From contig NC_088915.1 in assembly GCF_963576675.1 (NCBI RefSeq), forward strand, positions 40,205,501 to 40,269,500: a stretch of DNA of 64,000 nt. Reading direction: 5' to 3'. Positions within the stretch are counted from its first letter, which is position 1. Each line of letters starts with the position of its first letter. This DNA comes from Euphorbia lathyris (taxonomy: Eukaryota > Streptophyta > Magnoliopsida > Malpighiales > Euphorbiaceae). This document shows positions 22,827-32,974 of the stretch, one piece after another. The position numbers and the translations under genes were made by a program. The notes below the pieces were generated by a model. That model worked only from the letters and a program-made list of their open reading frames with translations, was not told the origin of the DNA and ran no database searches.

Positions 22827-24098
22827 CCCAAAGAGATCAAAATTCCAAGAGGACACTCGGAGAAGTCCATTCTTGATGCTGCTGAGAACAACCTGATGAT
22901 AAGAAATCAGCTCAGGAGATATCTTAGCAATGTTGCATTCGTCTCAGTCCATCAACCAAAGAATTTCACCGAAGCTGAGCACGATGAATTCTAGATCAAT
23001 GCTATGCAAGAAGAGCTTGATCAATTCAAGAGAAATGAGGTATGTGATTTAGTACCAAAACCTAGGAATCAAAAGACCATAGGAACAAAGTGGGTCTTTA
23101 GAAATAAGCTAGACGAAGAAGGTGATGTAGTCAGGAACAAAGCTCGACTTGTAGCTCAAGGCTATAGTCAGCAAGAAGGCATTGACTACGGTGAAACCTT
23201 TGCTCCTGTTGCTAGGTTAGAGGCTATACGAATATTATGTGCATATGCCAGCTTCATGAATTTCAAACTATTTCAAATGGATGTCAAGTGTGCATTTCTT
23301 AATGGATTTATAAACGAAGAGGTATATGTTAGTCAGCCTCCAGGGTTTGAAGATTCAAAATTTCCAAACCACGTTTATAAACTCAAGAAGGCCCTGTACG
23401 GCCTGAAACAAGCACCACGTGCTTGGTATGAAAGGTTGACCAGTTTCCTGCTGACCAGGAACTATGTCAGAGGAAAAGCTGACACAACCTTATTCATTAA
23501 GAAAAAGGGTAAAGATACCCTGCTGGCACAAATTTATGTAGATGATATAATCTTTGGTGCTACTAATGAATCTATGTGCAAAGAATTTAGTAAACAGATG
23601 CAAACTGAGTTTGAGATGTCAATAATGGGGGACCTCAACTTCTTCCTTGGACTACAAATTAAGCAAGGGAAGAACGACATCTTCATTAGTCAGTCTAAGT
23701 ATGCCAAAGAAATGTTAAAGAAATTCGATATGGAAGAATGTAAGCCCATATCTACCCCAATGGGTACTGACATTGTCCTTTGCGCTGACGAGAAAGGTAA
23801 GTCAGTAGACAGTAAGTTATATCGAGATATGATTGGCTCTCTACTTTATCTTACTACTAGTAGGCCTGACATTCAGTACTCAGTATGTTATTGCGCAAGA
23901 TACCAAGCTGACCCCAGAGAATCTCACTATATTGCTGTAAAAAGAATGTTTAGATACTTGCAGAGCTCAGTCAATGCAGGTTTATGGTATCCAAACTCAA
24001 ATGACTTCACACTTATTGGATATACTGACGCTGACTATGGACGGGATAAGCTAGAGCGTAAGAGTACTTCAGGAGGATGTCACTTCCTAGCTGCCTAG
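22827..24098 (+). pseudogene. S1 reverse transcriptase and start of RNase H
   Basis: The RT domain is open from 23004 and can be read upstream to 22827 with one TAG at 22992-22994, where S2 has TGG. Motifs: [70 protein letters not shown], and the catalytic Y-V-D-D in [10 protein letters not shown]. The C-terminal part has [13 protein letters not shown] [10 protein letters not shown] and ARYQADP. RNase H starts with [17 protein letters not shown]. Near 24095 a small deletion and frameshift ends the frame. RT copies element RNA into cDNA. The catalytic region itself is well preserved. Confidence 0.9.
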
Positions 24099-24127
24099 TA
24101 TCTTGGTCCAGCAAGAAGTAATCGTCA

Positions 24128-24466
24128 GTGGCCCTGTCAACAACTGAAGCTGAGTACATTGCTGTTGGAAGCTGTGTGGCTCAAGTCCTATGGATTAAGC
24201 AACAGCTTGAGGATTATGGCGTACAAACGGAAACAATCGAAGTCAAATGCGATAACAAGAGTGCCATTGACTTATCCAAAAATCCAATCCAACACAGCAG
24301 GATGAAGCATGTCAGCATAAGGCATCACTTCATCAGAGATCATGTACTCAAGGGTGAGATCAATCTGACTTATGTTCCAACTGATGAACAGCTTGCGGAT
24401 ATCTTTACGAAGCCTTTGGCTCGTGAGCAATTTAACATACTAAGGGAAGCTATCGGGTATATCTAA
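24128..24466 (+). pseudogene. S1 RNase H C-terminal part
   Basis: After the frameshift at about 24095 the RNase H frame resumes: ALSTTEAEY carries the catalytic Glu, CDNKSAID carries an Asp, and [18 protein letters not shown] and TKPLAREQF are the standard copia C-terminal blocks. The stop at 24464-24466 is close to where S2's frame also ends. Confidence 0.88.
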
Positions 24467-24885
24467 TCCTCTTCAATAAAATTCTATGTTTAATTGAATG
24501 TTGAGTGATTATCACATACTGAGTGATTTATGATTAATGAGTAACTATTGCATGCTGAGCTAATATGAATAATATAAACTCACCTTATGCTGAGTAGACA
24601 TACATACTGAGTGATTATCATAAGCTGAGTTACTAAGCATGAAGAAATCCCTTCTATGTAAAACTGAGTACTCAGAACTCCAAACGATTAGTATTCTAGA
24701 AACTGAGTAAACTCTCTTGCATAATTAATGCTAGCACGTGCATTAAGTAGCCACCTAGGATGACATAAGCGTAATAATTAAGAAAACACATGCGCCGAAT
24801 GTGTCATAAATGCCAGAGATAACTGTCGATTGATCATCTCGAGATCAAACCGCCATTTCGGCCTATCAGATCAACTCGGCATTTC
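24467..24885 (+). other. S1 intergenic region with dense TGAGT/ACTCA cluster
   Basis: Between RNase H and the third ORF. From 24501 to 24708 the words TGAGT or ACTCA occur ten times, where about 0.4 would be expected by chance at even base composition. A palindrome ACACAT-7-ATGTGT lies at 24786-24804 and is conserved in S2 (51197-51215). No coding signal. Confidence 0.75.
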
Positions 24886-24986
24886 TATAAATAGTGGACG
24901 AATTCCCACTAAACTCTCTTTACACTTGAAATCTTTGGCATTCAATCTCTCTCTTTCTCTCAAATCCCAAATCCTCTCAAAGAATC
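24886..24986 (+). promoter_or_regulatory. Candidate internal promoter and leader of the S1 third ORF
   Basis: TATAAATAG at 24886-24894 is followed by a C/T-rich leader (CTCTCTTT, CTCTCTCTTTCTCTC) up to ATG 24987. The same arrangement, with matching flanks (CTATAAATAGTGGACGAATT), stands before the third ORF of S2 at 51296-51404. Confidence 0.6.
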
Positions 24987-27876
24987 ATGTCTGACGATTC
25001 TCAAAACATCTCCGGTGCTGATTACGACGACAATCACTCCAATGAAAAACCTCCGTCTCTTGCTGAGCAGAACTATGAGGAGACCTCAACTGAGTCTCAA
25101 GGGCATGGTCAGCATGACCAATCTAAGGTCAATACTCCGAGCAAAAACCCTAAAGCTGACCAAGCAACACCTTCGAAAAAGAAGAAGGAGAAGAAAAACA
25201 AGCAACCAAAGGAGAAGGTATTCCTCCCCGTTTAAAAAAATGCTCAGAAGTGTGAGATTGTCCGTTGCCGTTGGTTCTCTAAAGGGTTCTTGGAGGCTGA
25301 GAAACCCTTTTACGAGTGAATATCCAAAAATGGCTGGACCGAGCTATTCTCTCTCCCCGGTATCACTTACCCGCAGTTGGTAAGAGAATTTTACTCAAAT
25401 CTTAGGGTTAACGAGGACAATGTTGACCACTAGTGACCAAGGTCAAGGACAAGGAAATCACGATCACTCCGTCCTATCTCACAACTCTGCTAAAGCTGAC
25501 GGCCAAAGGTTCATAACTTAGGACCACGAACAACTACTCGAAAATTGACTACCCTATTGAGTTCTGCAAACCAAAAGACCACGAAGGGGAAATAGCCAGC
25601 ACTTGCATGGGTCAGCCTCAGAAAATGGCTCATTACATCCTGACCAATTTCTTATTCCCCAAGATCAATGCCTCCTCCTCAGCTTCCAATTTCGAGTAGT
25701 GCTTCATCTGGCACATGCTGAACTATATCCCACTCAACATGCCCGTCTTTCTTATCAGCACATTCCAATGAAGTACCGGGAAACTCAGGATGGGCTCCCT
25801 CATCACAAAAATTCTTCAGGACCACTAGGTGAGCACCGTCGAAGAAATTGAAATTTGGGGTACAGAAATCACAACGGCACTGCTGTTCGGCTTAGCCTAT
25901 AACCAACCTATTAAGCCCAAGAAAGGAAAGGGGATAGAAGAAAATGAAGAAGGGGATAATATGGTTGAAGAAGCACAGGATGTGCCAACCAAGAAAGGGA
26001 AGAAGGTAATGGTTGAAAAGGAACCCGCTGACCGAACTAGATAGGACAAAAAGCGGAAAGCTGACCAATCCGCAAAAGATGTCAACACAGCTCCGAGGAA
26101 GCTGAGAATAATCTCCAGTGCCAAGAAATCTGCTGCTGAGCAAGCTCAAGGGGAACCTAAGTTGGCGGAGAAACAGAAAAGGCAAGTTGAGCCTAAGGAA
26201 GAAAGTGAGGAAACCCCTGAAATGCCTCTAAAGAGGAAGAAAACCTCTGGGTTGACGTCGATCGAGGCTAACCCACTTGGCTTCGTGGTCACTCATGAAT
26301 CACACTTTGTGCGGAGTCAAGAAATTGACCTTGAGAAGACTCCTACTGACCAAGAGAAAGAACTGGGTGAGATTGGAGGTCAGTCTCAAGCTAATAAGAC
26401 AGGATCTGCTGAGCCAAGTGTGAATGTTGCTGCTGAGCAGACTGAGAACCAAGCTGAGTAACCATTAAAGGACAAGGTTGTGGAAGGCCTTGATATCGAC
26501 CTTGGTCCTAACTCCGCCTCTGAGTCCCTTGACTCCATTACTGCTGATCCCTCTCCTCAAACAAACAAGGACAGCACAGGCAAGCGGCTCAAGCGCAAGG
26601 CTCTGAAACCAAAATTCATTGATCTATTGGATGAGTCTCCACTAAGGGAACCAATCACTGACCTCACCAAGCTTCAGTTTCAATTCTTCTCTAATGTTAC
26701 TGAACCTACTCTGGAACAACTCAAGGAAAAACAAGCCTCTGTTTCTCAAGCTGAGGAACAAGCCGATCCCAAAGCTCCTCAGGGTCCCATTTCTGCCGAG
26801 CAAGTGCTCGAAGTCCATGCTGCTCAACCAAATGAGCTAGCAAAGGAAATTCCTACTCATGTCAGCTCTGAATTACCTCAACCTTCACACTCCACTCAAC
26901 TTCAGGCTGATACTGAGCAGGTCAATAACTCTGCTGATCCACCTCTTCCTAATCCTTCAACGCAGAATGATAACCAGTCAGCTCCTGATGCTGACCTGGG
27001 TAATAGTGTTGCTGCTGACCAAGCTGGCACCTCTACTTATCAGCACCAAACACCTCCTCCATCCGGTGCTAACAACATTCTGGCCTCTGAACAACAAACT
27101 GATGAATCCTATGCCTACTTACATGCTTTTGAGTCAGGGAGAAAGATTATCGACTCAGCTCAAGCTCTACTTCGGGATATTCATCAGACTCAGTCGATGC
27201 TGCTGGGTCTGTTCATGTTGAGCCAACCCAAATCTCCTCTGTCACTCAACTTTTAACTGAAATCAAGGGTCTCAAAGACTTGATGAGTGTCATGACATCT
27301 TTTACATCTCAACAGCCCAAGCAAGAGTCTATCGTGAAGCTGGCCGAACTCCAGCTGATGATGGTGAATCATATGAACACCATCGAAGGTCAACTCAACG
27401 CCTTAACAGCTGTAAACTCAACCTATGCAACCTCTGCTGAGGTTACTCAACATTTTTCCCAGCTGACCGGAGCTCGTGATCTTATCTCCTCCTCCTCCCA
27501 GTGTTCCATCGAGCAGATTGGTGAAGCCATTCGCCTACTCAACCTGAATAAACAGGAAATGGACACTGACCTAGTGAAGACAAATGAGATTCTGCAATGC
27601 ACTCAATCTACCCTTAAGCAGGTCCGGCACACCAATGTTCAACGTCAACAATATGACACTGCGCTGCTCAGGATGTATCATCAATCATATGTCAGGATGA
27701 CAGAATCCATAACTTGGATCGAGAAATCTCAAGAGTATCTATTAAGTATGCTCAGTGCCAACATTAAGATCCCCGCTTCCAATATGTCCGATGGTATGGA
27801 AGTCTTCAAAGGCCTTAGGGAAAGTACGAGTCAGCTCCAAATGTACTCCTCCAAACTAACTCGTGCTGTTCAATAA
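24987..27876 (+). pseudogene. S1 third ORF (plant-transposon-protein-like, coiled coil), fragmented
   Basis: The ATG at 24987 starts a protein matching S2's third ORF. An N-terminal low-complexity Lys/Gln region is followed, after a frameshift near 25235, by the domain with WFSKGFLEAEKPF and NGWTELFSL, PQLVREFYSNL. This resembles the putative plant transposon protein domain found in third ORFs of some copia elements. Several stops and frame changes run to about 26160. Then come long open pieces at 26162-26461, 26480-27256 and 27280-27876: acidic, Gln/Ala/Asp-rich disorder, an ESGRKIIDSAQALL helix, and coiled-coil-like helices to the end. I see no signal peptide or membrane segment, so an envelope role has no support here. 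Function is unknown. Confidence 0.75.
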
Positions 27877-28550
27877 GGAACCTTCTATCCTCCTTATCCA
27901 ACTCCCGATGCTGGCAAAACGGGGGAGAAAGAACGCCAAAGCCAAAGGCAAGCTGTTGGAACTCAGCAGAAACAAGGGGAGATAACTCAGCCTGCCGCCG
28001 GAACTCAGCAGAAGCTTGGTTCACCTTCTGCTGACCCAAGTAATCTAAGTCAGCAACAAAGAACTGCCAAGGGCAAAGGCAAATCCCACCAAGTTCAAGT
28101 CAACATAAAGAGATATATTAGAAATAGTCTTAGACTTGTAACTTTATATTTGGCATGTTCTATTTTGTTATACTGACTATCTATATAAGCATCCTTTTAT
28201 CCAAACTGACTTATCTATATGCAATGTTGCTATGCCTATATGCTGATCTGTCATACTTAACTAATCATTGAACAAAGTAAAACTTGTGAACATAAGGAAA
28301 ATACAAGTAAAACATACTCAGCACACATAACTCTGATACTTATTTGATAACTCTGATACCTATGTGCAACACTGAGTAACAACTATATGTTCCAAGTATT
28401 GACCATCTTCTGAAAACTGACCTAGGCTCCTTTGAATTAGATCTTGGAAGGTCTAGAATTGAACTAAGTCAGTAAAGGCATGTCCTAATTTCACTCGATT
28501 AAATCTTAGAAGGTTTAGAGTTAAAATGAGTCAATAGATGCAACCCTTAT

Positions 28551-28653
28551 GGGGGAGTAACCTTAGAAGAATAAAAGATAAATCAATCATGGGAAACTCT
28601 AATGCTGAGTTCCACAATTAAATATTTTTGCCAACATCAAAATGGGGGAGTTT
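28551..28653 (+). other. S1 repeated polypurine tracts
   Basis: GGGGGAG occurs at about 28551 and again at about 28645, the latter in AAAATGGGGGAGTT directly before the LTR. Several PPT-like copies before the 3' LTR are typical of Sireviruses. Confidence 0.8.
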
Positions 28654-29057
28654 GTTGAAACACCTTTCCACGTGATTTTGATTTGACAAAATTATTTAAG
28701 TTAATCCATGATTAAGACAATTAAATTTAAGTACTTTGATTTAATTGTACTAATGTGTTTGTTCAATGTTGAGTATAATTATAAATGAGAACAGAAATAA
28801 AAAGTAAGACAGGACGAAGTCAGCATGTACTACAGAAGCTGAGTAGAACACGACTCAGCATAATAGAAGAAAAGTCTTTTTCAGAACAAATGCTTGAAGA
28901 CGAAGCTGACTGAAGAAGCTGAGTAGAACGTGACTCAGTCTCGCCAAAGATAAAGATCGAAGGCAACGTCTATTAAGTCAAGCTGAGTGTTCATCAGGAC
29001 AGCGCCAATGATCCGTTAACTAAAAGACAAGATCCGATAGAGATCTGCGCCAATTCA
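28654..29057 (+). repeat. S1 3' LTR, truncated
   Basis: The first 404 bp match 18173-18576 with two G-to-A differences. Identity ends at GCGCCAATTCA, after which Athila-type LTR sequence begins. The remaining 990 bp of this LTR are absent. Confidence 0.92.
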
Positions 29058-29804
29058 GAATATCCCCATCCAATCTGGGATGGGGATGAGATTGATTGTG
29101 TAAACTATGTATGATTCGGGACTTAGGGTTTATGAAATTGTTTTCAATTGATCAGACTATGCATGCTTAATGTCCTAGATTTACCAGGGATAGGATTATT
29201 GCTAGAATGAGATTCGATGATGATCAACTAGCCTGATATGCATTTATGTCAAACTTAATGCCTTGAACCTGATAAACATAGGATTATAGATAGATAGGAC
29301 ACCTGACCAAGGAGACTATCTAATCCGAACTTGCATAGTCTGACCTCGCTAGAGACCACTAGGAGTGCGATCTTGTGGCTGGGCTACAGCTTTAGCCTTA
29401 ATCACCATAGAACCAAATGTTTTGCATGACCTAGCATATATGCCTAATCAAGCCGTTAACCGAATGCGTGTGAATAAACTACATGAGACTGGCCACCTTC
29501 ACGTCGTTAACTTGGTGATTACCATCAATTATCGTTAGGATATAAACCCGAATCCTCGTAAACTATACATAGGATCCAATCAAAAGAATCCCCATCTTAG
29601 GTTATTTCATCCATTAATTCTAATTCTCTCCTGATAAACGCTCACACTCTTCATTTTTAGTATTTTACTTACAAAATTACTCAACAAACTTATTCAACCT
29701 TCTGAATAATTACATTGGCTTCCTCAGGTTTACTAGTTGTGATAAATAGTCCTTGTGGTTCGATCCCGTGCTTAGCACTTTATTACTTATTGCGATAGGA
29801 TACA
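29058..29804 (+). repeat. Athila-type LTR fragment (Athila-2), left piece
   Basis: It is homologous to the reverse complement of the adjacent Athila-1 LTR (for example GGGATGGGGATGAGATTGATT and GACCTCGCTAGAGACCACTA), but clearly diverged. It is therefore an LTR of a related element in plus orientation. Its 5' end is missing at the S1 junction. It is interrupted at ATACA by Athila-1, and its last 35 bp are at 39938-39972. Confidence 0.82.
29800..29804. repeat. Target site duplication ATACA (left)
   Basis: Repeated at 39933-39937, directly outside the other Athila-1 LTR. Confidence 0.93.
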
Positions 29805-31437
29805 TGATGCTCGTAAAATGTATAACAATAAATAGGACAAGTGTATCCTATCGCAGCAAGTAGTATAATGCTTAAGCACAAGATCGAACCACAAAGACTA
29901 TTGGCCATAACTAATCTGTCTAAGGAAAAGAATGCAATTATTCGAAAAGTTGGATATTGAGTGTAGTTGTTAAAAGAGATAAATTCCCAAAACAAAAGAT
30001 GAAAGCAATTGAAGAAGTAGGATTTGATTCTATTGATTAAACAACCTAGGATGGGGATGCCCTTAATTGGAAACAATGTATGATATGCTGGGACTCAGAT
30101 GTATATCCGAAGGACGATTGACGGTAATCACCCTGTTAACTGCATAGATATGGTCAATCACATGCAGCATATTCACATGCAGTCGGTTGATGGCTTGATT
30201 AGGCGAACAACCTAGGGCATGAAAACATTAGGTTCTGTGTGATCGAGGCCCAAGCCGTAGCCCAGCCACTGAACCGCACTTCTAGTGGTCTCTAGCGAGG
30301 TCAGATCATGCTAATTCGGATTAGGTAGGTCCTTGGTCAGGTTACTACCCATCTATGATCCTATAATTGTCAGATTCTAGGCATTAGGTTCAAATCTTTC
30401 AAGCTTGTTGATCATCATCGATTCTCACTCTAGCCACGATCCTATTCCTGATAAACATATGACATTAAGCATGCACAATCTAATCAATTGGGAGTAATCC
30501 ATACACTAAATCACTAATCATACATTATCAACCAATCAATCTCATCCCCATCCCAGGTGGGATGGGGGTTAGTTCATATTCGAACTCACCAAACAATTTA
30601 AACACAATTCATCAACTAAAATCTCCATTAATTTGAATAAATGAACAGTAAGAGACAATCCAAGGAGTTAGAAATATAAAACCCGATTATGTCTGATTCT
30701 GATTACAAATTGGAGAGGATCTCCTCTTCCAGTCTCCAAGAAACTCAAAACAAGTACAATCTAAGCAAATCTAATGGTGAAAACTGATACAAAGAAAGAA
30801 AGAAGCAAGGAAAAGTGAAAAGAGAACTCGGACCCCTCACAAAGAAGATGTAATGTTCTATTTATAGTATAGGCTTTGTTAGGGGCAGTTTTGGCATTTT
30901 TCAGGCCAAGATTCGTGCTTTGGAGGTGAGAAGACGTTGGGAAATTACTTCCCAGTGTCTCGTCTCGTCGAGACAAGAAGTGTCTCGACGAGATGGAAGG
31001 GTGTCTCGACGAGACACTGGGCGTCTCGTCGAGACACCGCGCGATGGTTCCCTTTGGGAACCATCAGTCCGCCTCGTCTCGTCGAGACAGGCTGTGTCTC
31101 GACGAGACGAGGGCCTGTCTCGACGAGACAAGCCCTGTCTCGGTGAGACAGGCGTTGAGAGGTGGCACTTCCCTCCAGAAGTTATCTGTTCTGGTCCTTA
31201 GGCTTCCAGAGTTTGCTCTATTGGCCCCCGAATTGTCCGGACATGCTCCAAATGGCACGAGTCTGGTTCGGAAATGCTCGAATAGTCCTAAAAACACCTA
31301 AAAATATAGAAAATGCCATAAATAATGGAAATTACTGATTTTAACCAAAAGCCAACAAAATGATAACAAACTGAAGGGAAATAAAGCGAGAATGAACTAA
31401 AAGGGGTCTAAAAACCCTACACAAATGGGAGCTATCA
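29805..31437 (-). repeat. Athila-1 3' LTR (left copy)
   Basis: On the plus strand it starts TGATGCTCG and ends GGAGCTATCA, 1,633 bp. It is collinear with 38325-39932. It carries the palindrome array at 30962-31149 and the complement of a TATA box at about 30856-30864. Confidence 0.93.
30962..31149. promoter_or_regulatory. Array of eight palindromes (left LTR)
   Basis: Copies of GTCTCGWCGAGAC start at 30962, 30982, 31003, 31023, 31076, 31096, 31117 and 31137, so spacings are 20-21-20, then 53, then 20-21-20. A perfect hairpin GATGGTTCCC-TTT-GGGAACCATC (31043-31065) sits in the middle. With flanks, 11 of the 16 half-sites read TGTCTC or GAGACA. Confidence 0.93.
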
Positions 31438-31460
31438 ACCCCCCCCCCCCCCACACACAC
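31438..31460 (-). other. Athila-1 polypurine tract with G14
   Basis: Fourteen C (31439-31452) then a CA run on the plus strand. The element strand reads GTGTGTG, fourteen G, then the LTR start. The long G run is an unusual PPT and may have expanded by slippage. Confidence 0.75.
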
Positions 31461-32974
31461 TTGAATCTTGCTTGTCCTCAAGCAAGAAAGAATCAAAAGC
31501 AGTGAAAAATCAACAAATAGCTCCCGTACACGGACGAGGATCCATTGCACCTTTATTATCCATACAGTTTCAGACTACTAAAGTTGCAATTAAAAATGAA
31601 GTGAACCTCAAATTAATCTCCAAAACTAATCAAGTAATTGTATCAACCAACACTTTACAAAATCGAAAGGCGAGGACTAAGATTGCTAGCTCACAGGTGG
31701 TCGCTCTTACACTCAAGTGTTTAGGGAAAATATGCATATGGTAAACGCTCGACAGTTTATTGGACAAAATGGTCATGTTGGGATTGCATCATCCATCCGG
31801 TCGAAATTAGCATCACAATTAAACAAGATTATAGGTCTTACAGGGTTGTAACAAAGGCCAAAGGCTTGGGGGTAGGAAAAAGGGAATTTAGGCATAAAGT
31901 ATTACTCAACTTGCTAGAATTTGGCAAATTGGCACCTTTTCCGCTGTGTGCGAGATAAAAGTCAAGGTTGTTTTGTTTTTAGCTCGGGAAGCAACTGAAG
32001 TACACCCTCCATCCTTTCCTCTACAATTTATTTGGCTCTAGTTTCGAACCATATGATTTTTTTTTTAATTGGAAGAGGGGACGAAAGGTCAATCGGGTGG
32101 GTTACTTCTTCTATATAGAACGACAACCATTTAGTTATAGCTAACGGAAGTTCGAAGGGTGTGTGTCCAAGTATTTTTCTAACCGGTATTGAGTCAATTA
32201 ACTAGGGTGAGAAAGGATATTTATAAAGGATAAGGGCTTGTACTCGGTTGATCAAAGAAGAGGGGAAAATAAGGCTCAAAGGGGCTTATCTAGTGGAATT
32301 GGTAAGAGATTTTGGCTAATCAAAGAAAAGGCTAAGTTCACAAGGGGCTATACCTAGATTGCCTAATCATTTCAAGTTCAATTATAACACAACATTCAAC
32401 CAGTATTGGATGCAATTCATATGAGCATAATGACAATAACTGTATCCCACACCTAAGAGATCAATTGTTCCTAAAAATGAGTCTAAAATATTAATCTTTG
32501 GCTCTAACTCACATTTTAGGGGCTAATTGTAACAATCCTATCCTCACCTAACGAATCGTTCCATGTCAATCTTAGTTAAATGACACTCTTTGGAGATTCA
32601 AATGTTGTTCACAAGTTTTTGCATGCATCAATTTCAACTGAGCTTTCAGACTTTTAGGGCACAATTTCAATCGTCATGTCAGGATTACTAGATGCATCAA
32701 AATCAACTGCCTAGGATTTTTTTATTTCTAACTACTAAAAGCAATGAAAGCAAAATCTCAGAAATCCTAAAACTTGAAAACAGACCTATGACATACAAAC
32801 ATACCACAAAACAGAAACACAAATAGTGGCAGAAAACATGCAATTGTACATGTACATAATGTCCTATCCTATTGTCTCCTCTCCCACATTAAATCATGCA
32901 TGTAATTCCAAAGATGCATATTTATGAAATCGAACACTGAGTGAAAGAAAAGATATAGGATAGGAGAAACTCCC
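31461..32974. other. Athila-1 non-coding region before the 3' LTR
   Basis: About 1.5 kb between the end of pol and the PPT. In other Athila elements this area can hold an env-like ORF; here no long ORF and no membrane-protein signal is seen on the minus strand. The plus-strand ORF 31472-31744 has no recognisable family. Confidence 0.65.

Larger units (their letters stand above)
18173..29057 (+). mobile_element. Sirevirus-like copia element S1
   Basis: 5' LTR, iMet-type PBS, a gag with three zinc knuckles, protease, integrase, RT and RNase H in copia order, then a long extra ORF region, repeated GGGGGAG purine tracts, and a truncated 3' LTR. Extra 3' ORF and clustered PPT-like motifs are features of the plant Sirevirus genus. 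The 3' LTR stops at 29057 after about 404 bp, where an Athila-type LTR fragment begins. Over those 404 bp only two differences from the 5' LTR are seen, yet pol has many stops and deletions. It cuts the Tat pol at 18172; TSDs cannot be tested because the right side is lost. Confidence 0.9.

Noticed and set aside
29058..29804. Taking this piece as part of the Athila-1 LTR
   Set aside because: It is in opposite orientation, more diverged, and lies outside the ATACA duplication.
30901..31301. Overlapping ORFs rich in Ser-Arg-Arg-Asp and Cys-Leu-Asp-Glu-Thr on both strands
   Set aside because: They are translations of the GTCTCGWCGAGAC palindromes, which read similarly in several frames. No start context or family.
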